Origin: JAAFIP01 sp031367325
GTDB lineage: Bacteria > Pseudomonadota > Gammaproteobacteria > Burkholderiales > Burkholderiaceae_C
Assembly (NCBI GenBank): GCA_031367325.1
Contig: JANLPQ010000055.1
Span: forward strand, 7,073-71,072
Length of the DNA stretch: 64,000 nt
Direction of reading: 5' to 3'
Position numbers and translations under genes: made by a program. This document shows positions 35,867-43,132 of the stretch, in pieces. The notes beneath the pieces were generated by a model that worked only from the letters and a program-made list of their open reading frames with translations, made no database searches and was not told the DNA's origin. Numbering within the stretch: the first letter of the stretch is position 1; every line of letters begins with the position of its first letter.

Positions 35867-35888
35867 AAATTATAAAATACAAGCAAAT

Positions 35889-35919
35889 GCCCGGTGCCAG
35901 CCTCCCCGCTGGTGTGGGC
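35889..35919 (-). promoter_or_regulatory. Hairpin between riboswitch and btuB start (possible expression platform)
   Basis: Minus strand GCCC-ACA-CCAGC, a six-base loop, then GCTGG-CACC-GGGC, followed by ATTTGCTTGTATTTT. The stem is GC-rich and the tail T-rich but not a pure U run, so it may be a terminator or a structure hindering initiation 20 bases further on. Confidence 0.55.
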
Positions 35920-35984
35920 GAATTTGGTTGTACACATTTGAAACCTATAGTTGAAAACTAAATTTCAAAGCGCACAGCCGCCGT

Positions 35985-36235
35985 GTTGGCCGGTATCCGG
36001 GCTGATGGAACGACTTGTCAATCACCTTCCCAAAGTCTTGCGACCTCAGTGGTTTGTTATTGAAAGTTGGTAGATTTAAAAGCATTGCACCTTTAAACCC
36101 GCCGTCCACTTACCGTTGCGGGGGCAGCGCTGGTTAGGTTCTGGCCTTTATAGGCCACTGCAGATCCTGCAGTTCTTTCACCCTCCAGCTTCCCGTTGAA
36201 CTGCGGCATGTGAACCACACCGCGAGCACCAACAC
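35985..36235 (-). promoter_or_regulatory. Cobalamin riboswitch
   Basis: On the minus strand the conserved elements occur in order: CGGGAAGCTGGAGGGTGAAA, then GCTGCCCCCGCAACGGTAAG, ACCACTGAGG, TTTGGGAAGGTGATT, and the B12 box CAGCCCGGATACCGGCC (35988-36005). Order and spacing are those of class I AdoCbl riboswitches. It precedes btuB and presumably represses the whole operon when AdoCbl is plentiful. Confidence 0.95.
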
Positions 36236-36340
36236 TGGTAATTTTACGCGCAAGCCCTGCCTAAAAACTGACAACCGCGCGATCACGCTTGCTAAATGCA
36301 GAAAACTTCCCCTAGAATCAAGTACTTAGAGACACTACCC

Positions 36341-36619
36341 ATGGCAGATTCTTCACATATTGAGCAAGTTACCGAACGCGTGGAGCGCTTGCTGTTGCGT
36401 TATGACGAACTTAACCGCACTAACGCACTGCTGACCGAGCAAGTGCAGGCCGTCAGCTTAGAGCGTGATTCGCTCAAATCGCGTTTGTCCGCTGCACGCT
36501 CGCGCGTAGAAGCACTGCTAGAGCGCTTGCCTGAATCTGCAGAACGCCAGAGTGGTCATGCATCGGCTGACCAGCGCGACGGCAACCATGCATCGGCTGA
36601 CCAGCGCGACGCTGCATAA
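36341..36619 (+). CDS. Small coiled-coil protein (ZapB-like, TIGR02449 type)
   Basis: A 92-residue protein starting MADSSHIEQVTERVERLLLRYDEL; nearly all of residues 5-68 is a heptad-patterned coiled coil. The gene precedes zapA by 33 bases, an arrangement common in beta- and gammaproteobacteria, so a division-related role is likely but inferred. The C-terminus carries a duplicated segment (HASADQRDGN then HASADQRDAA) from a 30-base tandem repeat. An upstream start at 36296 is possible but less typical. Confidence 0.8.
   Translation: MADSSHIEQVTERVERLLLRYDELNRTNALLTEQVQAVSLERDSLKSRLSAARSRVEALLERLPESAERQSGHASADQRDGNHASADQRDAA
36557..36610 (+). repeat. 30-base-period tandem duplication at the 3' end of the coiled-coil gene
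   Basis: CATGCATCGGCTGACCAGCG followed by CGAC occurs at 36557-36580 and again identically at 36587-36610. It keeps frame and adds ten residues to the protein's tail. Exact identity suggests a recent slippage or duplication. Confidence 0.92.
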
Positions 36620-36652
36620 ATAGAACAATAGAACATTCACTTCCCGCCGCAC

Positions 36653-36997
36653 ATGAAACAACTCGAAGTCCAAATCATGGGCCAAAGCTATTTGCTGGCC
36701 GCACCCGAGGGCGGCGAACAACAGCTGCTCACCGCAGTAGAAAAAGTAGACACCGCCATGTGCCGCATTCGCGATGCAGGCAAAGTTAAAGCGCGCGACC
36801 GTATTGCCGTGCTGGCCGCACTGAACTTGGCTTTTGAAACCGACCCTGACCGTAAACCTGCTGCAGATACCAGCCCGACTAGCGCGGGCCGCAGCAGCAA
36901 CGATGCGGGCACTGCAGACATGGGCAACCATCCGCAATTGGCCACGCTCATTGCCAAGCTGGACGCCGCACTCGGCAACGACGGCCAACTGCTCTAA
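36653..36997 (+). CDS. zapA: Cell division protein ZapA
   Basis: Cytoplasmic protein that bundles FtsZ filaments. Begins MKQLEVQIMGQSYLLAAPEGGEQ, then LLTAVEKVDTAMCRIRDAGKVKARDRIAVLAALNLAFE, the typical ZapA core with a helix. 114 residues; the C-terminal tail is Ser/Ala-rich and not the usual coiled coil throughout. The 6S RNA structure follows about 160 bases downstream, as expected for this locus. Confidence 0.92.
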   Translation: MKQLEVQIMGQSYLLAAPEGGEQQLLTAVEKVDTAMCRIRDAGKVKARDRIAVLAALNLAFETDPDRKPAADTSPTSAGRSSNDAGTADMGNHPQLATLIAKLDAALGNDGQLL

Positions 36998-37158
36998 ATC
37001 GCTAAAACGGGTTGAGTTGGCCGACATATCGGTCATCGTCACCGCACCTTTGGTACGCCTCAACGGTTGTCAACGCACAGGTGTAAACATTAATAACTTA
37101 GTGCCGCAACTGGCTGTGCGGCGCGCGTAACCGCGTGATAGCGCGTAGAATCAAAATT

Positions 37159-37329
37159 GTCTGTGGCCCCGCTGGGCTTTATATTCCTTGTACCAATGCT
37201 TTCGAGCAAGGGAGAGGAACATTGCTAGGCAAGCGTGATCGTCTCGCGTTAGACGAACCCAATGCCCATGCTGACCTCACCCACCTGAACCCCGGTTCAG
37301 GATGCCGGTCCGGCGACCAGGCCGCAGAC
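37159..37329 (+). ncRNA. ssrS: 6S RNA (RNA polymerase regulator)
   Basis: GTCTGTGGCC at 37159-37168 pairs with GGCCGCAGAC at 37320-37329 (one G-U), enclosing about 150 bases with further complementary blocks, i.e. a long closed rod of ~171 nt, the usual size of 6S RNA. A TAGAAT -10 box at 37146-37151 places the start at about 37159. The position directly after zapA is the conserved site of ssrS in proteobacteria. No covariance model could be run, so the call rests on structure, size and location. Confidence 0.8.
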
Positions 37330-37391
37330 ACCTTTATTTTTGCAGCGGCATTTCCTGCAATATCTATAACTATTACAACAAGCCTTGAGAC

Positions 37392-38210
37392 ATGACGCTA
37401 GAACCTCTCCTGATTATTGAACTCATCACACTGGGCATCGGAACAGGATTTTTAGCGGGGCTATTGGGCATCGGCGGTGGCATGATCATGGTGCCGTTTT
37501 TGACCATCATCATGTCTGCCCGCGGTGCCGAGCCCGATTTGGCTATCAAAATGGCCATTGCCACGTCGATGGCCACCATTATTTTTACCAGCGTCTCTAG
37601 CGTGCGCGCGCACCACAAGCGCGGCGCTGTACGCTGGGACATTGTCAAAGGTTTGGCACCCGGCATTGTGTTGGGGTCGATGGTGGCCAGCTTGGGGGTG
37701 TTTGCCTTACTGAAGGGTTCTTGGCTGGCGATTTTCTTTGGCTTGTTTGTTACGTTCTCAGCTACACAAATGTTTTTAGATAAAAAACCCAAGCCTACGC
37801 GCCAAATGCCCCAAGCCGGCGGCAAGGTAGCCGCTGGCGGCGTGATTGGATTTTTATCAGGCTTGGTGGGCGCTGGCGGTGGGTTTATCAGTGTGCCGTT
37901 TATGGGCTGGTGCAATGTGCCTATTCATAACGCGGTAGCCACGTCAGCCGCTTTGGGCTTTCCGATTGCGCTGGCCAATGCCACAGGCTATGTGGTTAGC
38001 GGCTGGGGCGTACAGGGCTTGCCAGAGGGCTCGTTTGGCTACATTTGGCTGCCCGCGCTGGGAGTGATTGCCGTAGCCAGCGTGTTTACTGCACCGCTGG
38101 GTGCCAAGGTGGCGCATACGCTAGATGTCAAACGCCTCAAACGTATTTTTGCCTGCGTGCTGTACGCGCTGGCTATTTATATGCTGTACAAAGGTTTTAG
38201 GGCCAGCTAA
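37392..38210 (+). CDS. TauE/SafE-family membrane exporter
   Basis: Inner-membrane protein of about eight helices in two halves, each with the family's glycine-rich motif: GFLAGLLGIGGGMIMVPFL and GFLSGLVGAGGGFISVPFM. 272 residues. The family is associated with export or uptake of sulphite, sulphonates and other organic anions; the substrate here cannot be told, and the neighbours (6S RNA, dsbB) give no hint. Confidence 0.9.
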   Translation: MTLEPLLIIELITLGIGTGFLAGLLGIGGGMIMVPFLTIIMSARGAEPDLAIKMAIATSMATIIFTSVSSVRAHHKRGAVRWDIVKGLAPGIVLGSMVASLGVFALLKGSWLAIFFGLFVTFSATQMFLDKKPKPTRQMPQAGGKVAAGGVIGFLSGLVGAGGGFISVPFMGWCNVPIHNAVATSAALGFPIALANATGYVVSGWGVQGLPEGSFGYIWLPALGVIAVASVFTAPLGAKVAHTLDVKRLKRIFACVLYALAIYMLYKGFRAS

Positions 38211-38237
38211 CAGTCAAGCGGGGCAAGCGACTAACTG

Positions 38238-38762
38238 CTAACGACTGCGCCGTAACAACAAGGCCAGCAGCACCAACACCATCGCAACAAACGCCACGAA
38301 AGACCAATTGGCGATCGAACCGCCTAGAAAAGTCCAATCCACCTTGGTGCAGTCGCCGCTGCCTTTAAAAATCATAGGGATGGCGCGTTTGAGCGGAAAT
38401 GTCTCGACCATGCCGTAAAAATCGCGCCCACACGACAGGATCTCGGGCGGGTACCACTGCAAAAAGCTCTGCCGTGCGGCCACAAAAGCACCGCCGCCTG
38501 CGAACAGCACGGCCAGCAGCGCAAAAATCTTCTGCACTGTGCTGGGAACGCTATTTTTAGATGTTTTTAGCCCTATAACCCAAGCAAATAGCGCACAAGC
38601 CGCTACTAAAATAAGAGCGTAGCGTTGCACAATACACATCGGGCAAGGCTCTAGCCCCACCACATGTTGCAGGTACATGCCAAAGGCCAGCATGCCTACG
38701 CACACTATTGCCAGCCATCCCATGCCCCGCGATAGGGTCAATTTTTTCCAGATATTCAGCAT
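38238..38762 (-). CDS. dsbB: Disulfide bond formation protein DsbB
   Basis: Inner-membrane quinone reductase that reoxidises DsbA. Four hydrophobic helices; first periplasmic pair in LEPCPMCIVQRY and second in LSCGRDFYG ... GSGDCTKVDW. ATG 38762 (MLNIWKKL) has a GGAAA site eight bases upstream; ATG 38774 would add four residues. 174 residues. A dispersed-repeat copy overlaps codons ~50-71 (LILVAACALFAWVIGLKTS), forming part of a transmembrane helix and loop. Confidence 0.93.
   Translation of the reverse strand: MLNIWKKLTLSRGMGWLAIVCVGMLAFGMYLQHVVGLEPCPMCIVQRYALILVAACALFAWVIGLKTSKNSVPSTVQKIFALLAVLFAGGGAFVAARQSFLQWYPPEILSCGRDFYGMVETFPLKRAIPMIFKGSGDCTKVDWTFLGGSIANWSFVAFVAMVLVLLALLLRRSR
38550..38612 (+). 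repeat. Dispersed repeat copy 11, inside dsbB
   Basis: Plus strand reads TTTTTAGCCCTATAACCC then AAGCAAATAGCGCACAAGCC and GCTACTAAAATAA. The long left flank AGCCCTATAACCCAAG matches other copies. dsbB reads it in the opposite orientation to the other coding copies. In that frame the consensus would contain a TGA, which is TGT here. Confidence 0.65.
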
Positions 38763-38878
38763 CCGCTTTTCCATTCAGAGACAATAGCCTTATTGGACAC
38801 GCAAATCTGTAGAGGGTTCGCGAACCCGAGAGATTTTAATTATCAACGTATTCACATTTTCAACGATTGGACACACAC

Positions 38879-39151
38879 ATGGCACGCATGGTTAACTGCA
38901 TCAAACTGGGTAAAGAAGCTGAGGGCCTGGATTTTCCGCCCTACCCGGGCGAGCTGGGCAAAAAACTGTGGCAACAGGTGAGCAAAGAAGCCTGGGCTGC
39001 ATGGATGAAGCAGCAAACCATGCTAGTTAACGAAAACCGCCTGAACCTGGCCGACCAGCGCGCTCGCCAGTACCTGGCCCGCCAGATGGAAGCGCACTTT
39101 TTTGGCGCAGGGGCCGATGCGGTGCAAGGCTACGTGCCGCCTGCGGCTTGA
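38879..39151 (+). CDS. yggX: Oxidative damage protection / Fe(2+)-trafficking protein YggX
   Basis: Small cytoplasmic protein linked to protection of iron-sulphur clusters. MARMVNCIKLGKEAEGLDFPPYPGELG is the family start; then QVSKEAWAAWMKQQTMLVNE and NLADQRARQYLARQMEAHFFG. 90 residues, standard. ATG 38879 is chosen over an in-frame ATG four codons earlier because the family begins with M-A/S-R-x-V-x-C. Confidence 0.96.
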   Translation: MARMVNCIKLGKEAEGLDFPPYPGELGKKLWQQVSKEAWAAWMKQQTMLVNENRLNLADQRARQYLARQMEAHFFGAGADAVQGYVPPAA

Positions 39152-39162
39152 GTTAGTTTTTA

Positions 39163-39228
39163 TATGCGTTTTAGGCCGCTCAGGCCGTAGTACCTGCTCA
39201 AGCAGCTATGAAAATTATAGTAATAGGT
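39163..39228 (+). repeat. Dispersed repeat copy 12, providing the start codon of the MnmC-type gene
   Basis: Plus strand reads TTTTAGGCCGCTCAGGCCG then TAGTACCTGCTCAAGCAGC and TATGAAAATTATAGTAATA. The ATG at 39208 is a one-base variant of the consensus CTATTAAAA stretch, so the N-terminal MKIIVIGAG is encoded by the repeat's 3' part. Confidence 0.85.
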
Positions 39229-40644
39229 GCTGGGTTAGCAGGTGCAGCCACAGCCCACGCGCTGGCGGTGCGCGGCTGCGATGTGACGGTGCTGGAGGCC
39301 AGCGAACCGAATGCCTCGCCATCCCCTTCTGTTACTACTGCGCTTGCTACAGCTGCCCCCCATGCGCAGTTAAGCATGCCGTCTGCACCCTCTGCTGGCC
39401 TGCCCGTGGCGCTGTTGGCCCCGCACCAAACGCAACCCCAAACGCAACATAAAACACAACGCCTGGTAGATAACCCAGCGCAACATACCGCAGCCCGTGA
39501 CAAAGCCCCCTCGCCACCTCAGCCGCCCTCGCCGCTAACCCAGCTTAGCCACTTGGGCGTAGCAGCCACGCTGCAAGCTACCCGCACCTTGCTGGTACAA
39601 GGGCAAGATTGGCAGCTGTGCGGCACGCTGCAACGCGCAGGCAAGCTAGGGCCGCAGGCACACTGGTTTGGTGATGCTGCATGGGTTAAGCCCGCTGCTT
39701 TAGTAGCCGCATGGCTAGCGCATCCACGCATTACGCTGCTTGCGGGCACACAGGTGCACGGCTTGCGCCTCATCCAGCTAAGCAATTTAGGCTACACGCT
39801 GGGAAGTAACACCGCTACAAGCGACTTTAAACCTCAAGAAATAACTGTAGACGACTGGTCTAATTCAAAAAATATTGCTTGGCATGTACTGCTGGAACAC
39901 GGCCAATTAGCGGCCCAAGCGCATGCAGTGGTACTGGCCAACGCCTACCAAGCTGGGGCACTGCTGGCAGGACTTGAATTAACGCCACCGGAGCCGACTG
40001 ACCCGCTAGCGCAGCCAGATGGTGCGCGCCACCCCAGCGGCGTGGCGCTAGGCTTATCAAATCCCAACGCTGCAGCTTTAGTTAAGGCGCTGCACCAAGT
40101 GGCAGGCCAAGTGATCTACGGCCCATGGACGGCCGGCTGGCAAGCCCTGTGGCCCAAGCTGCTGCCTGAGCTAGCGCACTACAGCCCCCAATCTAACCAC
40201 CACACAGCCCCCTGCGCCATCAACGGCAACGGCCACTTCATCCCCGCAGTGCCTTGGCAAGGTGGCCACATTTGGCTTAGCGGCTCTACCTATGAGCACG
40301 ATACGCCGCACAACCCCCAAGTTACGGCGCAAGGCATAGCCAGCAACCGGCAACGTCTGCAGCAGCTCATCCCCGCTGCCGCGCACCTGCTGGCAGCGCA
40401 GCACAACGCAGGTTTGGTACAAGGCTGGGCGGGCACGCGCTGCACCACACGCGACCGTTTGCCCATGGTGGGCGCCGTGTCGGCAAGCCATGCGCCGGGT
40501 TTGTATGTTTGCAGCGCCATGGGGTCACGCGGCTTAAGCTTTGCTGCGCTGTGCGGGCAACATGTAGCAGCGCAGATCATGCAGACCAGTTCGCCACTGC
40601 CAGACCTGGTGCGCCGCGCTATCGACACAGCGCGGTTTATTTGA
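39208..40644 (+). CDS. mnmC: MnmC-type FAD-dependent tRNA-modification oxidase, stand-alone C-terminal domain
   Basis: DAO-fold oxidoreductase that removes the carboxymethyl group from cmnm5(s2)U34 in tRNA. Dinucleotide fold IGAGLAGAATAHALAVRG at the N-terminus; LPVALLAPHQ and the C-terminal GLVQGWAGTRCTTRDRLPMVGAVS ... AMGSRGLSFAALCG are MnmC-specific. 478 residues; the N-terminal methyltransferase half of bifunctional MnmC is missing. A low-complexity Pro/Gln/Thr-rich insert occupies residues ~30-110. No clear Shine-Dalgarno: the repeat lies where it should be. Confidence 0.82.
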   Translation: MKIIVIGAGLAGAATAHALAVRGCDVTVLEASEPNASPSPSVTTALATAAPHAQLSMPSAPSAGLPVALLAPHQTQPQTQHKTQRLVDNPAQHTAARDKAPSPPQPPSPLTQLSHLGVAATLQATRTLLVQGQDWQLCGTLQRAGKLGPQAHWFGDAAWVKPAALVAAWLAHPRITLLAGTQVHGLRLIQLSNLGYTLGSNTATSDFKPQEITVDDWSNSKNIAWHVLLEHGQLAAQAHAVVLANAYQAGALLAGLELTPPEPTDPLAQPDGARHPSGVALGLSNPNAAALVKALHQVAGQVIYGPWTAGWQALWPKLLPELAHYSPQSNHHTAPCAINGNGHFIPAVPWQGGHIWLSGSTYEHDTPHNPQVTAQGIASNRQRLQQLIPAAAHLLAAQHNAGLVQGWAGTRCTTRDRLPMVGAVSASHAPGLYVCSAMGSRGLSFAALCGQHVAAQIMQTSSPLPDLVRRAIDTARFI

Positions 40645-40727
40645 TGCGTTGAAGTATGCTTTGCTTGGATGCATCACACCACGCAAGTTAACCGTCTAAA
40701 AATGGCTTCAACTGCTGATTTTTATAA

Positions 40728-40790
40728 GAAAAATAGCCCTGTAACCCATGTAAATCCTGCTCAAGCAGCTATTTTATTAATAGCGTCTAG
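40728..40790 (+). repeat. Dispersed repeat copy 13, after the MnmC-type gene
   Basis: Plus strand reads AAAATAGCCCTGTAACCC then ATGTAAATCCTGCTCAAGC and AGCTATTTTATTAATAGC. A full-length copy with the terminal inverted repeat GCTATT/AATAGC. It is the last copy seen; none is present from here to 64 kb. Confidence 0.9.
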
Positions 40791-40801
40791 CCTGTCGCGA
40801 A

Positions 40802-41153
40802 TTACGCTGGCAAAGTGTAGTCCAGCGTATAAAAATGCTTGCCCTGGGCCATGCGAATCGTCAACTGACCGCTGATGCCCTCTAGCGCATCGGTGCATCG
40901 TGCCGCTGTGCTGCAACGCAAAGCTGCCAGCGCGGCCGCCCAGCGTGCCCGTTACCAGCTCAATAGCCACATAGCCCGCCGAGCCTTTGACGACCGTCAT
41001 AGCAGTAAGCATGTGGCCCTGGCTGGTAGCCACCAAGTCGCCCGCATACTGTTTGTCCAGCAGCATACGTCCCAAGAGGGCCACCTCCCGCTCTCCGGTC
41101 GAAGCGGGTGGTGTCATGGACACTTCAAAGGTGCCAGTAGCTTGGTGGGCCAT
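40802..41153 (-). pseudogene. DUF3224-family gene with internal deletion and frameshift
   Basis: Begins MAHQATGTFEVSM and continues AGDLVATSQGHMLTAMTVVKGSAGYVAIELV and SFALQHSGTM, typical of DUF3224. Then it changes frame: the native end (ISGQLTIRMAQGKHFYTLDYTLPA, stop at 40802) is present but one frame over, and the usual ~20 residues between the two parts are missing. A deletion of a non-multiple of three near 40885-40905 explains both. The in-frame product would be 130 residues with a nonsense tail. Confidence 0.85.
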
Positions 41154-41248
41154 TAAATCAACTCCATCAACATAAGAGGTGTCGTGCCAAGCCTGCCTTG
41201 GCGTCTAGCCCGAGTTGTAGCAGGCTTGACTTATGAGGTCAAACTGAT

Positions 41249-41602
41249 TTACTTTGTGCAGCGGTTAAATTCTGCATCGCGCTTGGCGTAGTCTGCACAA
41301 AAATCGTCTTTACCCGATGCCGATTTGATAGCTTGACCGTTAAAGCTGGCCTTGATTTCTTTGCTTTGGGTAATGTCCAAGCGGTCATTGGCGCAGGCTT
41401 TCAGCGCAGTGTCTTGGCAGGCTTGCGCAGTGTCTGCGGGGGTGGTTTTAACGCAATTCTTTTTGCCATCACATTTGGCAAAGCTCTCAGCATCTTTGCC
41501 AGGGCATGCAGTGCGGGTGTATTCCACAGCGCAATCACCCGCTTGGGCTAGGCCTAAATTAAACAAAGCTGCGGCAGCAATAAGGGCGTGACGGATTTTC
41601 AT
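41249..41602 (-). CDS. Small secreted cysteine-rich protein of unknown function
   Basis: ATG 41602 gives 117 residues with a good signal peptide (MKIRHALIAAAALFNLGLAQA). The mature part has eight cysteines, probably paired in the periplasm, and is rich in Lys and Asp (CPGKDAESFAKCDGKKNC). I do not recognise the family. Stand-alone gene; the ATG is followed by no partner on this strand. Confidence 0.7.
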   Translation of the reverse strand: MKIRHALIAAAALFNLGLAQAGDCAVEYTRTACPGKDAESFAKCDGKKNCVKTTPADTAQACQDTALKACANDRLDITQSKEIKASFNGQAIKSASGKDDFCADYAKRDAEFNRCTK

Positions 41603-41743
41603 GCATAGACTCCAATAGTTAATAAGAGCCGCGATGTTATCCATAAGTATTCAGTGCGCGCTACCGTTAGCAGGCGATAAAAGTGTCATTGTTGTAGTGG
41701 ATTGTGTTAAATAGTTTTCAAATAGCTCTGCTACCATTTGCCA

Positions 41744-42682
41744 ATGAAATTTCTGCCCAACTTTTTAATTTTTGTTATAGCAGCGCTGCTAAGCACTGCA
41801 CACGCACAAGACGGCTGCCCGCCAGCGCCCACTATGCCTGCAGCGGCTGATATAGCGGTGCTACAAAAATCTGCCAAAGACCGTGGCTTTTTGTGGCGCA
41901 TCACCAAAGAGGGGCGAGCGTCGTATTTGTACGGCACCATTCATGTGTCCAAGCTAGACTGGGTATTTCCCGGGCCACGGTTGGTGCAGGCTGTACTGCA
42001 GACCGATGTGGTCGCACTAGAGCTGAACGTCACAGACCCTGACACGCTGCGCCTGCTGGGCCAAGGCATGCAAGACACCAGTGCGCAGCCATTGCCCGCC
42101 GCGCTAGAAGCGCGTGTTGCACGCCAGGCGCAGGCCAGCTGTGTGCCCGCTGCCCAAATCAAAACGCTGCGTCCTGAATTTCAAATTTACACCTTGTCCG
42201 CGTTAGCCTTAAAAAAGCAAGGCGTGGATCCAACCTACGGCGCTGACACTGTCATCGCTGGCATGGCCACCAGTACCAATAGAACGATTGAAGCGCTAGA
42301 GACCGCCACCGACCAGGTCAATGCGATGCAAGCGGGCAGCAGAGCCGAAGCACTGGCTATGCTAGAAGAGGGCCTGGCCCAGCTAGAAAACGGCACTGCG
42401 CAAGCCTTGTTAACCAAACTAGCACAGGCATGGGCCGACAGCGACTACAACACCATGAACAGCTATGCCAGCTGGTGCAACTGCATGAACACTGACAAAG
42501 AACGCGCCGACATGAAGCGCATGTTGGACGACCGCAACCTGCCCATGGCCCAGCGCATTGACGCCCTACACACCCAAGGCCTTAACATTTTTACCGCCGT
42601 AGGCACCCTGCACATGATTGGCCCCACGGGCCTGCCTGTACTGATGCAGCAGCGGGGGTATGTGGTGGAGAGGGTGTTTTGA
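41744..42682 (+). CDS. TraB/GumN-family protein
   Basis: Signal peptide MKFLPNFLIFVIAALLSTAHA, then FLWRITKEGRASYLYGTIHVSKLDW, the family's first motif with the conserved GTxH, and near the end IFTAVGTLHMIGPTGLPVLMQQRGY with the second GxxH motif. These resemble the metal-dependent Tiki/TraB protease fold. 312 residues. Function in bacteria is mostly unknown. Confidence 0.88.
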   Translation: MKFLPNFLIFVIAALLSTAHAQDGCPPAPTMPAAADIAVLQKSAKDRGFLWRITKEGRASYLYGTIHVSKLDWVFPGPRLVQAVLQTDVVALELNVTDPDTLRLLGQGMQDTSAQPLPAALEARVARQAQASCVPAAQIKTLRPEFQIYTLSALALKKQGVDPTYGADTVIAGMATSTNRTIEALETATDQVNAMQAGSRAEALAMLEEGLAQLENGTAQALLTKLAQAWADSDYNTMNSYASWCNCMNTDKERADMKRMLDDRNLPMAQRIDALHTQGLNIFTAVGTLHMIGPTGLPVLMQQRGYVVERVF

Positions 42683-42806
42683 CTGAATCAGTCAATTTAC
42701 GATCACAAATGCAACCAGGCTTTTTAGAAACTCATCGCGCGTTTTTTGTGCTATCGCTAGTTCTAGTGCTACGATTTTTTGATTCAATATCTGCAAATCA
42801 ATCATT

Positions 42807-43046
42807 GTGTCAGCTTGCGCTGCACTGCAAGCAGCCGGTCTAGCTGCGTGGAAAGACAGCGTGCTAGCGCTTAACCCGGCTTGCGCCGACCTGCTGGCAC
42901 ACATCAGGTCGACGAACCAGCTGACTTGGGCGCGCTACAACGACATTGTTATGCCGCGCTATCACAACGCTAACGCTGTAGTCATTGGCAACGCAGCCCA
43001 CGCCAGCAGTCCACAGCGCCAGCTGGCCCGTGTTGCAAGGTGTTAA
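42807..43046 (+). pseudogene. Remnant of a FAD-dependent aromatic monooxygenase
   Basis: About 80 codons resembling the middle of UbiH/PHBH-type hydroxylases: WKDSVLALNPACADLLAHI, TWARYNDIVMPRYHN and VVIGNAAHASSPQ, the last matching the GD-A-H-A-SP FAD motif with the conserved Asp changed to Asn. No start, no N-terminal dinucleotide fold and no C-terminus are present, and the frame is lost after SSPQ. The flanking 42683-42806 and 43047-43132 hold no recognisable gene. Confidence 0.8.
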
Positions 43047-43132
43047 TTTGCAAACATTGGTGGGTGTGCGCAAGGGTTGGCTGGGCGGGCAGCTAGAGTT
43101 ATAGTTTGGGTTGACAACTTAGAGATCAATCT

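Noticed and set aside
40669..40875. 68-codon open frame on the plus strand after the MnmC-type gene containing THVNPAQAAILLIAS
   Set aside because: It exists because the dispersed repeat keeps one frame open; it overlaps the end of the DUF3224 remnant and has no ribosome binding site or recognisable protein.
41186..41202. GCCAAG/CTTGGC hairpin after the Cys-rich protein gene
   Set aside because: Six-pair stem without T run; too weak to call a terminator.
42692..42805. Short minus-strand frame (MIDLQILNQKIVALELAIAQK...) before the monooxygenase remnant
   Set aside because: Only about 37 codons, no neighbour or binding site supports it, and it lies in the decay zone; could be a remnant but cannot be shown.
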